A DNA stretch of 64,000 nt from Atopsyche davidsoni (GCA_022113835.1 JAILWY010000007.1:12377001-12441000); one strand, 5' to 3'; counted from the first letter of the stretch, positions 44,738 to 57,960 are shown. Translations and numbers: made by a program. Notes: a model not told the origin generated them from the sequence alone.

Positions 44738-47117
44738 CCGTAGATTTATTTTTAAAAATAATTTTTTTCAAAAACTTCTTAAAAATATTAGGCCATGATA
44801 TTAAAGCTATCTTTATTCATTATTATTATGAAAAATCATCATTTTTAGAAGATCCCTAATATGAAATATATAATATTGAAAATATGCAGTAAAAGTTATT
44901 ATCTCTTATATTTTACAAGGAAAAAGAAATTGAATGCATGCTGTATGAACTTTTCATCACCAAAAACAGCCGTTTATTTATATAAAAAAAAAACTTTTTT
45001 TGCTTCTCCATTATGTATAGCTTCATAATAAAACTGTATGAATGATCAATGGCGTTAAAATAGAAAATATTTGCAGGGGAGATCAATGGCATAAAACTCG
45101 ATCAATTTACTATTTGAATAAGATAAGAGACCCTCCGACCACCCGGACCCCTACAAGTCAAAAAGCTCATTAAGCTCTGCATATATATCATTCTTGACTT
45201 GATCTCTTCGAAAAATAAGTGATCGAACTTTGCTGATTTAAAATGGCTTTATTTTGTGCCAAGTGTTCGCGTAAGGCTTAACTAAGGACTCCTTAAAATT
45301 AAACATGACCACTGTATATTATTATCTAAAAGCAAGGTTTCATTTTAAACAAAAGACAGAATATTTTTGTGGATCATATTTCATACGTTAAACATCAAAT
45401 AGCTTGCTGCATAAAGAATTTACAAAAGTACAAGTCCACACAATGTGTTCTTTATCTTGGATGATGCTTGAGCAGCAGAGGTAAAAAGATGATTCTATGG
45501 CGCTTTTAAGGTTCTATTATATAACGCATCTTTTTATTTAAAATAAAATACATAATCGTATCCGAAGAAAAAGCAACCCATTGAAAATAACAAGAGCAAA
45601 GTACCAATGCCTTCAGGCGAAATAACTACCAGCCATTTCACTGAACCTGTCAGAGTTGAATCGCATAAATAATTCATATAACCAGGCACTCATTAATGTA
45701 TTCAGTTAAAAAATATTGAATCACTGCAGTAATAAATATGGCCGAGCAATTATACGCTTTTTTACATGTTGGCAAACCAGAAACCACGTACTTGCTTATT
45801 TTGCAATTTACACTACGTAAATAGTTTTCACTTAAAAATTATTTATTCATACGGATTCCGTATATTTATTTTTGGCTTTCAAATTAAAAAAAACGTTTAC
45901 TTTTGTGCTAATTATAACCAGATCGCACTTTATAAAACTTCTCGTATAAAGAAAAAGTTTTGTGTCGTGACAACAAACAAAAATAACTGTGATATATAAT
46001 ACAGTAGAAATTTTAAATATAAGTCACCAGGCTTGAATTTATTATATTATTTTTTAATTAGTAATATGTATTTTTTTTTTGTTAACACGACTATTTTAAT
46101 CAATAAATTTTAATCAAATTGCAGTATGCTAAGAGTTACGATTGTGCCAACAGCTAAACTATGAGTATCTCTCCATTTTTTATTTAAAATTGTAAATCTC
46201 TAAATTTTAATCAATGCATTATTCTAAGTGTCATGACTGGGCAATTGCTTGACCATAAGATGATTATGACGAATTAAATTGATTTATTTTTTTCCCATGC
46301 CGTTTGTATTACTGCAAGACGTCATCTCGTCAAGTACCATAATACCATGTAACGTAAGGAGGAGTCAAAAAATTATATTACGCAACCATAATACCATTGG
46401 AGGTACATGAGTTAGTGAGTATTATAAATTAAACCAGTCTGTCGTGAATATTCAATAATAGTCCGTGTATGATTGCAAGGCGTTTTTCAATTTAAATAAA
46501 TACAAAATGAAATTATTAGTGTACATATTTTGAAAGAAATTATCAAACATTTTGCCTGAAATATTGAAATGTAAAAATATTTGACTTGATCTTAATATCA
46601 AACAATTTGAAGGACACGGGCTGGTGATAATAAAAACCATGAAAAAAACAACCCTTATAATACTTCAAAAAGCCCAAAATTATTAATAGCCTTTGTGCTG
46701 GACGTATTTGGTGCTGTCAATCAATAGAATTATACTCGGTACACTGAGCTCACTATTGATGTCAAATTTTATGAATTTCTGCGCCTGTATTAAACTAAAT
46801 ATTTGACACAGATGTTCATGGACTTGATAGGTTTCAATTTTCTAATTAATAGTTCTGGAGATATTCAGATTTATAATTGTAATTTTTATCTACAAAGAAC
46901 CTGAAAGGTGAAAAACTTCTAACCGATTCCAAAAGGCTAGTCAACTAAAACAAACAATGATAAGCTGTCAAGTCACTGAGGCTTCTTTAGAGTTATATTA
47001 ATTTAATACTTACAATTGTTTAGCAAATTTTTATAATAACCACATTAATATCTAAAACCACACTTCATAGTATGCTATTTGGACAAAACTGAAACAATCA
47101 ATGTACTACTTTTTTTT
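44736..47117. other. AT-rich noncoding DNA
   Basis: No supported gene. A plus-strand ATGGCTTTATTTTGTGCC (45243) ending at a GTAAGG donor resembles a mini first exon, but nothing in the window supports a partner exon. The frames at 45766-45999 and 46452-46640 have no domain. Confidence 0.5.
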
Positions 47118-47343
47118 CGAGTGCCTCTTCTCAAAGGAAAGTGATGACCATTTCATTGAATATATAATCATTCAGGGCCAGTCTTACTTCCGACTTTCAG
47201 CCACTGGCATAAATTCCGCATCCTCGTAAGTTTCTTCCTAGAAATGCCTCTTATTCCTTTGGTTTTTCTTTTCGACAGTCAGCTGAAGGATGCTTTGTTT
47301 TTTTTTTTTAAATAGAGACTCGTTTTTAGCATTCTGTGCATTC

Positions 47344-47351
47344 ATTTAGAC
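47344..47351. repeat. hAT target site duplication, left copy
   Basis: ATTTAGAC abuts the left hAT terminus and is repeated at 47998-48005. Eight bases is the standard hAT duplication length. Confidence 0.92.
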
Positions 47352-47464
47352 CACTGGTTCCCAAACCCAAGGGTCGATTTTGCCCTGCAAGGGGTCGATA
47401 ACAGCGAAAAATTAAATTGGGGGTCCATGAACTATAAAATGGGGTCTACGAGAGTGGATCCCAT

Positions 47465-47772
47465 TTGAGCAGGCCATCACCAAAATTTAGGCTTTCCGTA
47501 AATGTCATAATGCACCTAACACAGATTGCACCTATGTACTTACATAATAATGTTGTTAATCCTGCATTATGGACTATCGCAAGAAGGTTTTTGATAGCTT
47601 TTCCATCTTCATACCACATGAAAAAGGATTTCAGTGCAGTTGTTAATCTTCTTACAAAAAAATAAATAGATTGGAAATCACTGGGCGAGGAGATTTAAAG
47701 TTAAATCTGACTTATTTGAAGCCAAATATTGAAAAATTGCTATCAAAGCATCAGACCCATCCCTCCCATTAA
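47465..47772 (+). pseudogene. hAT transposase C-terminus (dimerisation domain), frameshifted
   Basis: Remnant of the C-terminal dimerisation domain of a hAT transposase. The first part reads to RRFLIAFPSSYHMKKDFSAV (normally LIPFASTYLCESGFSAL-like), followed by VNLLTKK and a stop at 47663-47665. After a one-base shift in an A run the homology resumes with NRLEITGRGDLKLNLTYLKP and ends NIEKLLSKHQTHPSH before a stop at 47770-47772. The catalytic DDE region and BED finger are absent. The peptide lies on the plus strand, opposite to the host LINE fragment. Confidence 0.82.
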
Positions 47773-47837
47773 AAGTACTGATTTTTTTAGTGAATTTTTC
47801 TATATTTGCATTTTGTGTGTATTTATTTATAAAGCTT

Positions 47838-47913
47838 TACAGTAAAACCTCGATATAACGGACCCCTGTTTAACAGTTTTCGGATATAACGGTCAAAAAA
47901 TCCTGTCAAATGT
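47838..47913 (+). mobile_element. pogo/Tigger-like terminal fragment inside the hAT element
   Basis: After a TA (47838-47839) comes CAGTAAAACCTCGATATAAC, then GGACCCC and a second GGATATAACGG word. This is the kind of terminal repeat seen in pogo/Tigger-type elements. No matching right end is visible, so only one end may remain. It could be a third nested layer, or a hAT-internal sequence that happens to resemble it. Confidence 0.45.
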
Positions 47914-47997
47914 AAAAATTCAATATTACCAAGGCAGGGGGTTTCAGGGGGAAAACTCAAAAAGAGGTCGATGGGACAAAAACTTTGGGAGCCTCTG

Positions 47998-48005
47998 ATT
48001 TAGAC
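47998..48005. repeat. hAT target site duplication, right copy
   Basis: Second copy of ATTTAGAC. Removing the element and one copy restores continuity with the homologous LINE fragment at 57129-57700. Confidence 0.92.
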
Positions 48006-48305
48006 TCTTTCATTTGTGATGCAGACAACCCATGGTATTTAGAGATTCTCCTATTCTGTCGCTTCAATGTTTTGCATTGTAGCTGTCTGAAGTGCCTCCA
48101 TAAAGGAGAACTGAGACAACATAGCATTTGGTGAATCTCCAGTGAGTTTTCATTGCTATGTCTCTGGCATTTAATACTGTGTATTTACCATATCGTGTTA
48201 ATTTAAATACATTTGATATGTTCAGATATCCGAGCACATTATTGGACTCGTGTAGCGTCCAACGTGCCTGCAAATCACGGGTTTGCGTCATTTGTGACCG
48301 CAAAG

Positions 48306-51300
48306 CGTATTCGCGGGTGCGACGGACTGAGAGGTTGTTTGTTTAAAATATAAACTCGATATTTAGCTGGCAGAGCAATGTTTCCTGTTGGGTGGACTGT
48401 AGTAACGTGGAAATACGTTATTTAATACGATTATTTAATTTGCATAATGTTGTTTATTTTCCGTGTTTGTTATAGCTGATTCGTAATTGCTTTAAAAATA
48501 TCAAATTGATATTTTTTATTGCGGTACTTGTTTTTCATCGGCGAAAAATGAGGCTTAATATTTAGCTTTGATGTATAATGTCAAAAGTTTTTTTTGCACG
48601 TCGTAGTACAAAAAATCCGGAAACAAAATAGCGGTTAAACAAAATAAAGAAATAAATTATATTGGCATGGTTGTATAATTCATGTAATGAAAGTAAATAT
48701 TTTTTCATGGTAGTAGATATTTTCAGGTTCTTAGCGGATACAATGTATAGATAATATTTGTTTTATAATTTAATAAATTTAAAAAATGTATTGGCTATTT
48801 ATACGTGGCCTCTCCAGTTCAGATAATATCAATATATTTATAATACATGATAAATCTTATACTTGAAATATCTTTTGATTTTTTTTATGGACTTTCACAA
48901 AAGGCATTTATTCTCGCGTATACAAATTCAGCAGCTGCTCAAGTACCAGAAATTGTTCATTCCTTGAGAATAACAACGTAAAGAACAGGTTTCGAATAAA
49001 ATGTCCCAACAAACTACAGGTACGCTAAATAGTTTATTGGCTTACAACTCTTACTTTTTACAGCGGTAAAAGTGTCTTGAGTCGGCTTATATCGTGATAC
49101 GCCATCGAACTCACGTAATCCATTTCGTGAAAAGCGCAAGTGAAAATACTTCTTTGAACTTGACAAGGTACCGTGTAACAAGTGGGACAAGAGAAACCTT
49201 ACAATACTTGCAATATATTACTTAGCATATCATCACTCTGGCGGTTACTGCCAAGGTCACCTCTACACCAATCCAAAATTATCAGTATAATTGGTTATAT
49301 AAATTATAGTATAATACATAGAAAGTATAAATAGTTTTTATTTTCAAATTATTATAAGTGTAATAATTAATAAAATTTATAAAGCGGCCAGCAGGTGTTT
49401 TTCAGCTCCATATATGAAACGTTCAGATTAGTCGGCCATGACTTAGTTAACACGTTCAGTCCTGTTTTTTAACGTGAACAGTAAGGAATCAATATTTACA
49501 GGTTTTTTTAAATTTTATTAATTAATTACTTACGTATTTATAGTGAAAAAAAACCTTAATTTAATAAATAAGTCGATTTTATGCATTTATATTATAATGT
49601 CATTTTTTTGAATAATTTTATTGTTTTAATGTTATGGGTATTCTTTTCCTTAGTTTATTTCTTAGTTACAAATGGATAGTTGGTTTAGTTAAAGTATGAA
49701 ATGAGAGAACCCAGGTTCAAGTTCAGTCCCAGTAGATAACCACAAACTGAAATACTTATCAAACGTATTTCAGATAGTTGAACTATAGATAATATATATC
49801 CTTATTGTATATCTTAATTCATAGTGGCTATTAGAGATTATTTTTGGGCTATGAGCATCATCTTGTCCTAAATGTATTTTTTTAGTATAGTACTGAATTT
49901 AGTTTCACGCTCCAATTCAACTCTGCGGAATAAATCATATCTAGACATATCAGTCTTGGGATATAATGAACAGTACAAATTTAATGATTTCAAGGTGACG
50001 TATTGATCTTGAAGACGGATCTCTGAAGTGTGCAGACTCGAAAAAAAAACATAATTAATATATTTGCAGCCAGAGCTGTTGGATACTTGTTGCAATTGAT
50101 GTTATCTATGAAATAAGTACATTAAAAACCCACCTTAAGAAATAAACCTGATTTTTTGCAAGTAATTATTGCTTTTAAAAACATTTTATGGATCTCTGGT
50201 GTTCATATTTTTTGCATACGTTTTTGTGCTATGTTTTATATTTTACTGAGTGATTTACATGTTTTTTTGTTATTAAACTTACGAATATGAAAACCCCAAA
50301 TCGATTAGTGCTCAACTCTTTCAATAAAAGTGATCATTATATCACATTTGTAGCATAGTAAAACTTCTAATAACCAATTATTATATTTTTTTTAAAACCA
50401 AAATCATAAGATGTTTTAGTAAAGCTTTCTTGCAATACACAGGCTACGTAAAATAACTGATAAATCTACGAAATTTAAGCCTTTTCTCTCTTCCAGCACT
50501 CTCTTATGCAAAGTCGTTTCCTAAAGCATATTTAAGCAAGGTATGATTTAATGACCTCACGGCCATATTACTAACCCTCTTTATAATTTATTTTTTCAGC
50601 CTTTATGTTTTTAATGTTTTAAAATGATTAAATTAAAAGCAAACTTAGACGTAAAAACACTGTTTACTTAAACTTGAGTTAACATTTGACATTGCATAAG
50701 GTGATATCAGTTAACTTTTTTAATCTTAACACCTTCTTACTTATTATCTGGCTAAAATTATTTTCAATTACTAAAATAATATAGATAAAAAAATTGATCT
50801 TTAAAATAATATTTTATGCGTAAGTCATTTTCGGTACTATATTTTTTTATTTAAGATTTGTATATAAATTATTCAATGTAAAAAGTTTTTTTAATCAATT
50901 ACCGGTCTTTATAGATTATTACCAGCACCTGAATATAAATATGGCTTTAGAAGAGGAAAAAAATATTTTACGATGTATTTAATTTATAGATCTTGATTTT
51001 CCTTGCACACTTGATACATGAATCACGCAGTATTTTTGGATTCAATATTATTAGAATTCTTTATAAAGCAATAATAGCTTCATCGATCTTTCAACATTAT
51101 GTATTAATATATTCTTTTCTTTACTAACATGTCTAAGATTTAATATTTATCAACAAAAAAATGTCTAGTCCAGAAAAATCTAGTTTTTATAACAGCCATA
51201 TTGTGAGTCAAATAATTTCAGTTATTAATTCTTATAATGATTTGTGTTCAAGTTAAATTTAGTATATTTTCCTTATTCATTTACATAATTTTTAGATATT

Positions 51301-52200
51301 ATGAATGGATTGAAATTATGTATTGAGTATAAACAACTTTTTAAATATTTAAAGTGTTCAAGTCACTGTTATTTTTGTCTTCCAGTATCGATTACTCTGA
51401 TCGCTTTTAGTATATAACTTCTTAGTAGTTTTCTTGCGTTTTTATATATATTTGTATTTCTTGCGTGTTTAGATTACTGGTCAAGTGACTCAATGTTCTT
51501 CTTTTTGGAAAGTTTCTGCATTTATTGATAAGTCCAATTACTGACATTGAAATGTCAATCGTTGCCTGAAAACTATTTTCGCCCCAAGTTTAAAAGATCA
51601 ACGACCTGAATAAGATGAAGAGAATATAAATATATCACCGACATATACAGATCTTAAAAGAATATATATTTATTTTGAAATGCCTGACCTTTATGCTCCT
51701 ATATTTTTCAATATTAAATTCAAATAAAATAGATATTATTTTATAAGTTTCTACTTCATAGAATTATCATATATTATATATATTACTAAGATTTTATACA
51801 AAGGTCTTTATACGATGATTAGATTCCTAGGTGCATGAACTTCTCAGTAGTTTAACCACGGATTATTGATCTCTGGTGTCTTCGTTTGATTTCTGTCCAA
51901 ACAGGTGAATCCTAAACTAATCAGCTTCGTCTCAATGCCTCACACCTGTTTCAGTTTAGTTGAAAGCAGTTTGTATTATGACATGTATCAATACAAATTG
52001 TTAAAAAAATATTATTTCCGCCCATCTATATCAACGAAGTCTACTAGCAAAACGTATCATATCGAAATTATTTTTTTATTATAAATACGGTAATAATATT
52101 TTGTATCGAATATATCATTCTTTTCGTTATTAAATTTTTTTTGAACTCGTGTCATATAGTACTAAGTATTCATCATCATTTTAAACTGATTATAAAGTTA
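48306..52200. other. AT-rich noncoding DNA
   Basis: No supported gene. A B-box-like GGTTCAAG near 49712 follows GTTGGTTTAG words and might mark an old SINE, but no A-box/B-box pair or tail is clear. The frame at 49868-50095 (minus) has no domain. Confidence 0.5.
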
Positions 52201-52205
52201 ATTTC

Positions 52206-52510
52206 AGTTTTATATCATTACAATGTAACCAACCTCTTGGGTGGTAAGGGATGATGTAAATTTTCCTTTCGATACTAAATACGCTGTAAAGTGGACAGCC
52301 CCTATATCACCACTTTGTATGGCTTCATTATTTATGGCATAAATAGTTCCAGTCACACTTTGGCATTTAGGTAACGTTACTTCACGGCTTCTGCTGATGG
52401 TGGAGTCATGTCCCCATCATCTAAAATTTATGCCATCGATTTTAAGGCACCTTTCTGACCATATGAAGCATGGGTGTAACTGTGTCTGCCAGGGTTGTTC
52501 AACCAAAGTC
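52206..52510 (-). pseudogene. Possible decayed coding fragment, family unknown
   Basis: On the minus strand two frames that abut look protein-like. The first ends ILDDGDMTPPSAEAVK and the next continues LPKCQSVTGTIYAINNEA, then GDIGAVHFTAYLVSKGKFTS and a stop near 52217. The composition is balanced, unlike the Ile/Lys/Asn-rich chance frames nearby, and the switch suggests one frameshift plus an internal stop. I do not recognise the family. It might be a transposon or processed-gene relic. Confidence 0.3.
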
Positions 52511-52685
52511 TTCTTAAACACAAATCCCAAAACTCAATTGTCAAGATGACTCATTTATTTAGTTTCTCGTTATAACTATTTTTTTTTTTGCAAATAAATT
52601 TTAAGATTTTTGTACTGATTTTGTGTTGTTTATTGTTTAAAAAGAAAAAAGTCAGCTTTAATAATATTATTATTAAATACTTTGT

Positions 52686-53274
52686 GTAAATTGACTATTC
52701 AAAAACTTGTATAGTAATAATTAAAATTAATACCATACCGGTAGTAATAATATGCATAAAAAAAAGTTATAAATTCAATGTCGCCAGGCAGCAAGTAATT
52801 GTATATTACAGCTGCTATAAAACACGGAAAATAATTATTTTTTTAATATTATATTTCTTTGAAATGTTTGTACCCCCAGGAGCAAGCATCGCTCACCTGG
52901 GGATGATGTCAGGTAAGGTCGACGTCCGGAGTCTGTGAGGATATTTGCGCAAGGGTTTGTTTAGAGAGTGTGGCAACCCTGCCACCCCCGCAGGAGTCGC
53001 TAATGGATGGCGGCACAGACCCTTCAGTAATTACACTCCCCGATGATGTAAACAATCACCTGTTATCTCCGTCGTAATCGTTCATATCAGTCGGTCTCAC
53101 CTGGCTCGGAGCTTCGACCGAAATGTTCACACTCCAATGTTGCGAAATGTTTAGGCAGGTAAGGGATATGAAATTGTGGCATGGCACCTATTCACATACA
53201 CTATCTACAAGTTTCATTTTTAAAACCCCAAACTAAAACAACAAATATGTATTAAATCCAAATGACAAGGAAGA
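52686..53274 (+). repeat. Segment A of an inverted duplicate pair
   Basis: A 589-bp segment that reappears in opposite orientation at 60767-61333, with roughly 93% identity by eye. It is GC-richer in the middle. Conserved words include ACCCCCAGGAGCAAGCATCG, GATGATGTCAGGTAAGG, TAATGGATGGCGGCACAG and ATGATGTAAACAATCACCT. This copy has about 23 extra bases near 53133-53155. No coding frame, terminal inverted repeat or target duplication is apparent. It is either a dispersed repeat family or an inverted local duplication of a regulatory block. Confidence 0.88.
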
Positions 53275-56200
53275 CCAACCAACATACTTTAATATTTTTC
53301 ATGCTTGGAATATTTTAACACCATAAAATTTACTGACGTCTGCAGGACTTTAAAAATGAAATGCTTAAGGTCGAACTTCCAGGCACGAGCTCCACGCGTG
53401 ACATATTTAAAAAATCGTCACTGACACGTTGAGCTGTAATATATTTTATTAGTAAGCCTTGTAAATCTGTTTTTTTTTTTTTATAAATAAATAAACAACA
53501 CAAATCTTGTCGACCTGTATACATAAATAAATACTCAAACATTAATCAATTGATACGAATTAAAAAAAACTTTTTTCTTCAATTAGCTGATTAATCCAGT
53601 GCGGACTAGAATATACCTGATATACCTCGAGGATACCAGAGAAAATAAAATATTGCGTATCGATACACGCACAGTTCTTCAAAACTAATAAATAAGCCAT
53701 CATTGTCGGTATTTCGTACCGGGAAATTAAAATATTTTAATTTTGCAGTTTAGAAAACATACATGACTAATTGATCATGTGTATGACGTACCTAACTAGT
53801 TTTTATACACCTGTGAGGTAGATCGATAGTCGTTTGCCTCACCTCACGTGAGTTACTTCACTGCATGGGTTGGCAATATTTTCATACTATTTTTAATTTT
53901 TTTTAAATAAAAACTACAATTAATAAATTTTAAAACAATTTAATTATATAATATATTTTTGAGTGTAATAAAAATCATATCATTAATTATAAATATCAAC
54001 GATTTTGATAATATATCAATATTTAAACACATACGTAAACAATGCATATAATATGCAAAAAAATTAACTAAACTCAAAAACAAAACTTTATAGTCATTTT
54101 TTTATAAAAAATCCACGAATCAAAGTTTGCCTATCTGTTTTATTACACATTATTAAAAATTACTCAACACATACATAATTCGTTTATCTTAGATTATTGA
54201 ATAAATATGTTTTCTTTTCTATTTATTACAGCACGCTTAATAAAAATACATCTTACTTTATATTATAAATATTGAGAAATTAAGTTTAAGTCTATACATT
54301 TAATATGATTTAAAAACATTTAAATCAAATTTTATAGATGCAAACTTTTCTATATCCACACTAAGTAAGCGAACATTTAATATATATAAACACAATAGTA
54401 GACCAGATATATGGACAATTTTTCTGAAATACTCAGCCTCCTGAAAAATTTTCAATAGGCTCTAATATTCTTGTATCCTGAGATTAAAATTAAACAAAAG
54501 CGATAAAAACACATGGGATGCTAGCACATTTAAATGTTAAGTTCTTAAAAAACATACTTCACCATTTGCATGATACATTTTATGGTGGTGAAAAATATGC
54601 CACCTTGAAGGAAACTCCAAATTTAGAAACCCAATAGATTCAGATTTACGTGAATCATAAAATAAGTGAGCTTTTTTTTTTTATAAATAAATAAAAAACC
54701 TACTAAAACTTGTTTGTTTTTTTTTCATCTTCATACATCAATCTCTAGAGGAAAACACATCGAAATATTTACAATTGAGCACATGCATTACGTCATTGCT
54801 AATACTTAAATAAAATTTCAATGTTAATAAATTAAATATTATTATTTAAAGCAACATTTTCCTGTAAGCTCATATAAATTGAAAAAAAAATAAAACAACT
54901 GAACTTGAAAAAAAATCAAACATTGAAACCTAAAATTTAATATACAGCAAAAAATATTTACGTTCTATTTCCATGTTATTTTTTTATTAAACTAAGTAGT
55001 ATTATTTTATAAAAAAAACGTATTTAAATTGAAAAGGTTAAAATATGCAAAATATAAAGTTATTTTTAAATTTAAATCACCCATTTTACTTCAACGCTAG
55101 TACTATTTTAATCAACTAAAATTTCACTTTAAAATTAAACCTTTTAGAACAGACCTATTGTATTTTTTATGAAAATTATAATTAATGTTTTTTGAGGTCT
55201 AAAAGATAGTTTATTTTTAGTGAAATTAAAATGAAAACACAGTTATATTTATTTTTACATATTTGAGATAAGATTTATTTTTTAAAGTATATTTTATTTT
55301 TTATACCTAAAATTTTTATATATTATATTTTTGCGTTCACTTAATTTGTAATGTTTTTTTTTCAGACATACGGCCTGTTTTAACTCGTTGTGGCACACTT
55401 CCAGGTATTCAATGTCATTAATGTGTTATCAAGCAGGAATCAATTATATTATGCGTACAGTCAATTATTCAAAAAAGTATACAGCCTTAACGAAGAACAT
55501 TGACCTCTTAAAATAGAAAGACACTTATTAATAGAGTCTTAATTATGTCAAATCAATCAACAAGTTTGCGGTTGACCTCAACCTTCTAGAATATTCTAGG
55601 CGTTTATCAACCAATAAAAAACTACAGAAGATTTCTTGCGGTCTTATACTTCCTATATGAATGCAGTTTTAATTAGATTTTCATTAAACTTCCTGTTCTC
55701 TGTATAGGGTAACCATAATTTCACTTATGTGTAAATCATAAATTTTACATATGTTAAAAATACTTAAACTTTGCAAGTATATACGTAAGGACTAAAGTTT
55801 GTAACGTGTGATTATTGTATATTTTATAGAACCTTAATTATTAGTATTAATAAAAAATATTAAACTAAACACTTCATAAGACTAATTCTTAATTTTTTTT
55901 TAGCTTATCAAATAGAATTAATATCGCTGACTGCACAAAGGCTTATCAGAAAGCTGCCTGATACAAAATTTCAGCTAAGTTATCGTTCGCTTCAGTACAG
56001 CTGTGTTTAACAAAACCCATTAATCATTCCTAAATTATCTAACCAATAATAATAAAATTATTAATTTGCTCTTCTGTGTGTAATGGGTAATATGAAACTT
56101 TGGTATATAATAAAGATTATTACTCAACAGATTATTAATTATTATTTTGTCGCAAACATATTATGAAATTTTATCTTACCTTATCGGTCAATAAGAAATA

Positions 56201-57128
56201 TATCATTTACAGTGCAAACATCTCTTACAAAGATTATTTTATATTTCTTACATATTTTATTAATGATGTAAATCCCGTCAGATTACAGATTTTTCAGTAC
56301 TGTGGCTACAACCTTCAGGAACAAGCATAAAGTATTCTGTTGGTAATAAATAATTAAGAGAAAAAAATTCATCAACCTTTTAAGAAGAATTCTTAGTCGA
56401 AAAAATGGTATTACTACAGCAACGTTTACTTTTATGATTGTTTCCGGTAATGTTTTCACAGAGAGCAAACATTTGTGTTACATTCGGTTGCTAACAAAAG
56501 TTTATAATTTTATTCGAGCGTTTATATTTTATAACGGCAAAAAGAGAAGTCTTGAGTTGCCAATGAGTTTAATTTTTAATTTCACAGAGTACAACCTCAC
56601 AGTCGTTAAAACATATGCAAGTTTATAACAAACATAAAAAGACCATGGTGTGGCACTGAGGGATTCGCTCATAACTTCAAGGGATAATGTTATAAATAAA
56701 TTAAATAACTTTGTTACTTCGGCCAAGTTTACAAACATTATGCCGAAGAGCGGTTTCTTCCTCAGACCGAATATTGTACGCCAGACGATACCTTACACCG
56801 AACAACTAATAGTTTTAAGCGAAACCGTTCGAGACATTATCTTAATTGATATCATTATAGAAATTATACTGAGCAACATCGCATTGCCTTATAAAACGCA
56901 GCCTTGCAAAATTGCGTACTTCTTGAATAAGCTAGCCACGTTTTGAGAAATAACAGCATCTTCTATTGCTTTACGCGACTGTAATAGCTTCATACTTACA
57001 CAAGTAGATTTCTGACTTTGAGAAGATCGGTAGTAGTAGTAAGTAGTTCAAATATATATTTTTTAAATATTTATTTAATTAAAGAGAGATCTACGCTCTA
57101 ATAAAATAAACTAGCTACAAAAACTCAA
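53275..57128. other. Noncoding DNA between repeats
   Basis: Very AT-rich. It contains the 46-bp tract B at 53682-53727. The frames at 56283-56946 lack any recognisable domain. No exon is supported. Confidence 0.5.
53682..53727 (+). repeat. Tract B, source of a fused duplicate
   Basis: Forty-six bases ending ATTTCGTACCGGGAAAT. They recur with one mismatch at 62884-62929, where they are joined directly to a copy of segment C. The tract contains a small hairpin, CGGTA-TTTCG-TACCG. Confidence 0.85.
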
Positions 57129-57700
57129 ATGAAGAAACTTATTCTGCCTTCTTCTGGAACCTCTCCTCATTGGAGGTTGGTGACGATTTCATCGAACATA
57201 TCCTTTTCCTGGGCCAGTCTCACCAATTCGGCAAACAGGCGCAAATTGGTGAAAATCCTCCTTGCAATGTCCCTTTTTCCTTCAATTTTTCTTTGGACAA
57301 TCAGCTGTAAGATGCTTTGTTTACTGTAACAAAAAATGTGGCCTAATAGGGGACGTATTCTATCGCAATTTTTGCGCATTTTGTGCAAGGCTCTTTCATT
57401 TGCGACGCGGTCAACCCATGGTATTTTATGGATTCTCCTATACAGCCACATTTCTGCCGCCTCCGAGTAGCTGTCTTGAGTGCTCAGGCTTCGACTCCAT
57501 AAAGGAGAACTGAGACAACATAATATTTGGTGAATTCCAATGAGATTGCAGTGTTATATTTTTTGAGCATAGTACTTTTCTCAAGTACTGTCTTAATCCT
57601 CACTTTAATTTTCTGGTTAGGATCCCAGTTCTCATTCATCCAGCTGTCCAACAAAGAAACAAATTTGACCTACAGAATCACAGAGATTAAATCTTGCTTA
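57129..57700 (-). mobile_element. RTE-like LINE fragment B
   Basis: A minus-strand fragment of a non-LTR retrotransposon reverse transcriptase and its downstream region. Frames encode, in order, LDSWMNENWDPNQKIKVRIK, then FTKYYVVSVLLYGVEA, then (after a frameshift and stop) MWLYRRIHKIPWVDRVANE and LLQLIVQRKIEGKRD. The last two blocks lie in the 94-codon frame 57451-57167. The order WxYRR..IPWxDRxxNE after VLLYG is typical of RTE/BovB-like elements. The catalytic YADD region is missing (5' truncated). It is a paralogue of fragment A at 47118-48305. Confidence 0.8.
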
Positions 57701-57819
57701 CTTGCTTTGAACTTGCTAATGCGCTTAGATTTGAACCCTGGACTCCGTGGTTGACAATCGATCATAACTGCAGTACTATACTGTTATATAAATTATCAAT
57801 TTTGAAGTCACAGTGATAT

Positions 57820-57960
57820 TTTTATGTGCGAAAACGCTTTTCTTCTCTCCAGTTGGTATTATTGTTTATTCCTTTTTCCGGCCGCCATTTCTCTCCACGG
57901 CGGGTCACGTGCCGCCTGACAAAAGAACGCTACTGCCACCCTGCGTAAGCACTTCCGGTA
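57820..57960. promoter_or_regulatory. GC-richer island with CACGTG
   Basis: A short GC-richer block containing TTTTTCCGGCCGCCATTT and GGCGGGTCACGTGCCGCC. The latter is a partial palindrome around CACGTG. No coding frame. A regulatory role is inferred from motifs only. Confidence 0.28.

Larger units (their letters stand above)
47352..47997 (+). mobile_element. Defective hAT transposon nested in a LINE
   Basis: A 646-bp element with terminal inverted repeats CACTGGTTCCCAAA (left) and CAGAGGCTCCCAAA (right, read on minus), flanked by perfect 8-bp direct repeats ATTTAGAC. It contains only the C-terminal hAT dimerisation region of the transposase and, near the right end, a pogo-like terminal motif. 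Ends of this form are typical of the hAT subgroup related to ZBED5-like proteins. It cannot encode its own transposase. Confidence 0.88.
47118..48305 (-). mobile_element. RTE-like LINE fragment A, split by a hAT insertion
   Basis: Two segments (47118-47351 and 48006-48305) align in order with LINE fragment B at 57129-57700. They encode, in several broken frames on the minus strand, the region just beyond the reverse transcriptase core of a non-LTR retrotransposon, including KCYVVSVLLYG. The intervening hAT element explains the gap exactly: without it and one copy of ATTTAGAC the flanks read through in line with copy B. There are many frameshifts and stops, so the fragment is long dead. The RTE-like clade assignment is from memory of related proteins such as BovB. 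Confidence 0.75.

Noticed and set aside
45243..45271. Mini first exon MALFCAKCS with a GTAAGG donor
   Set aside because: Too short to stand alone; no partner exon could be identified.
49700..49740. SINE-like A/B box words
   Set aside because: Only weak matches; no poly(A) or tandem tail and no second copy in the window.
52686..53274. Helitron identity for segment A
   Set aside because: No CTRR-type 3' end with a preceding hairpin and no A/T insertion context at the homology borders.
56650..56946. 98-codon plus-strand frame
   Set aside because: Ile/Leu/Asn-rich with no recognisable family and no splice context.
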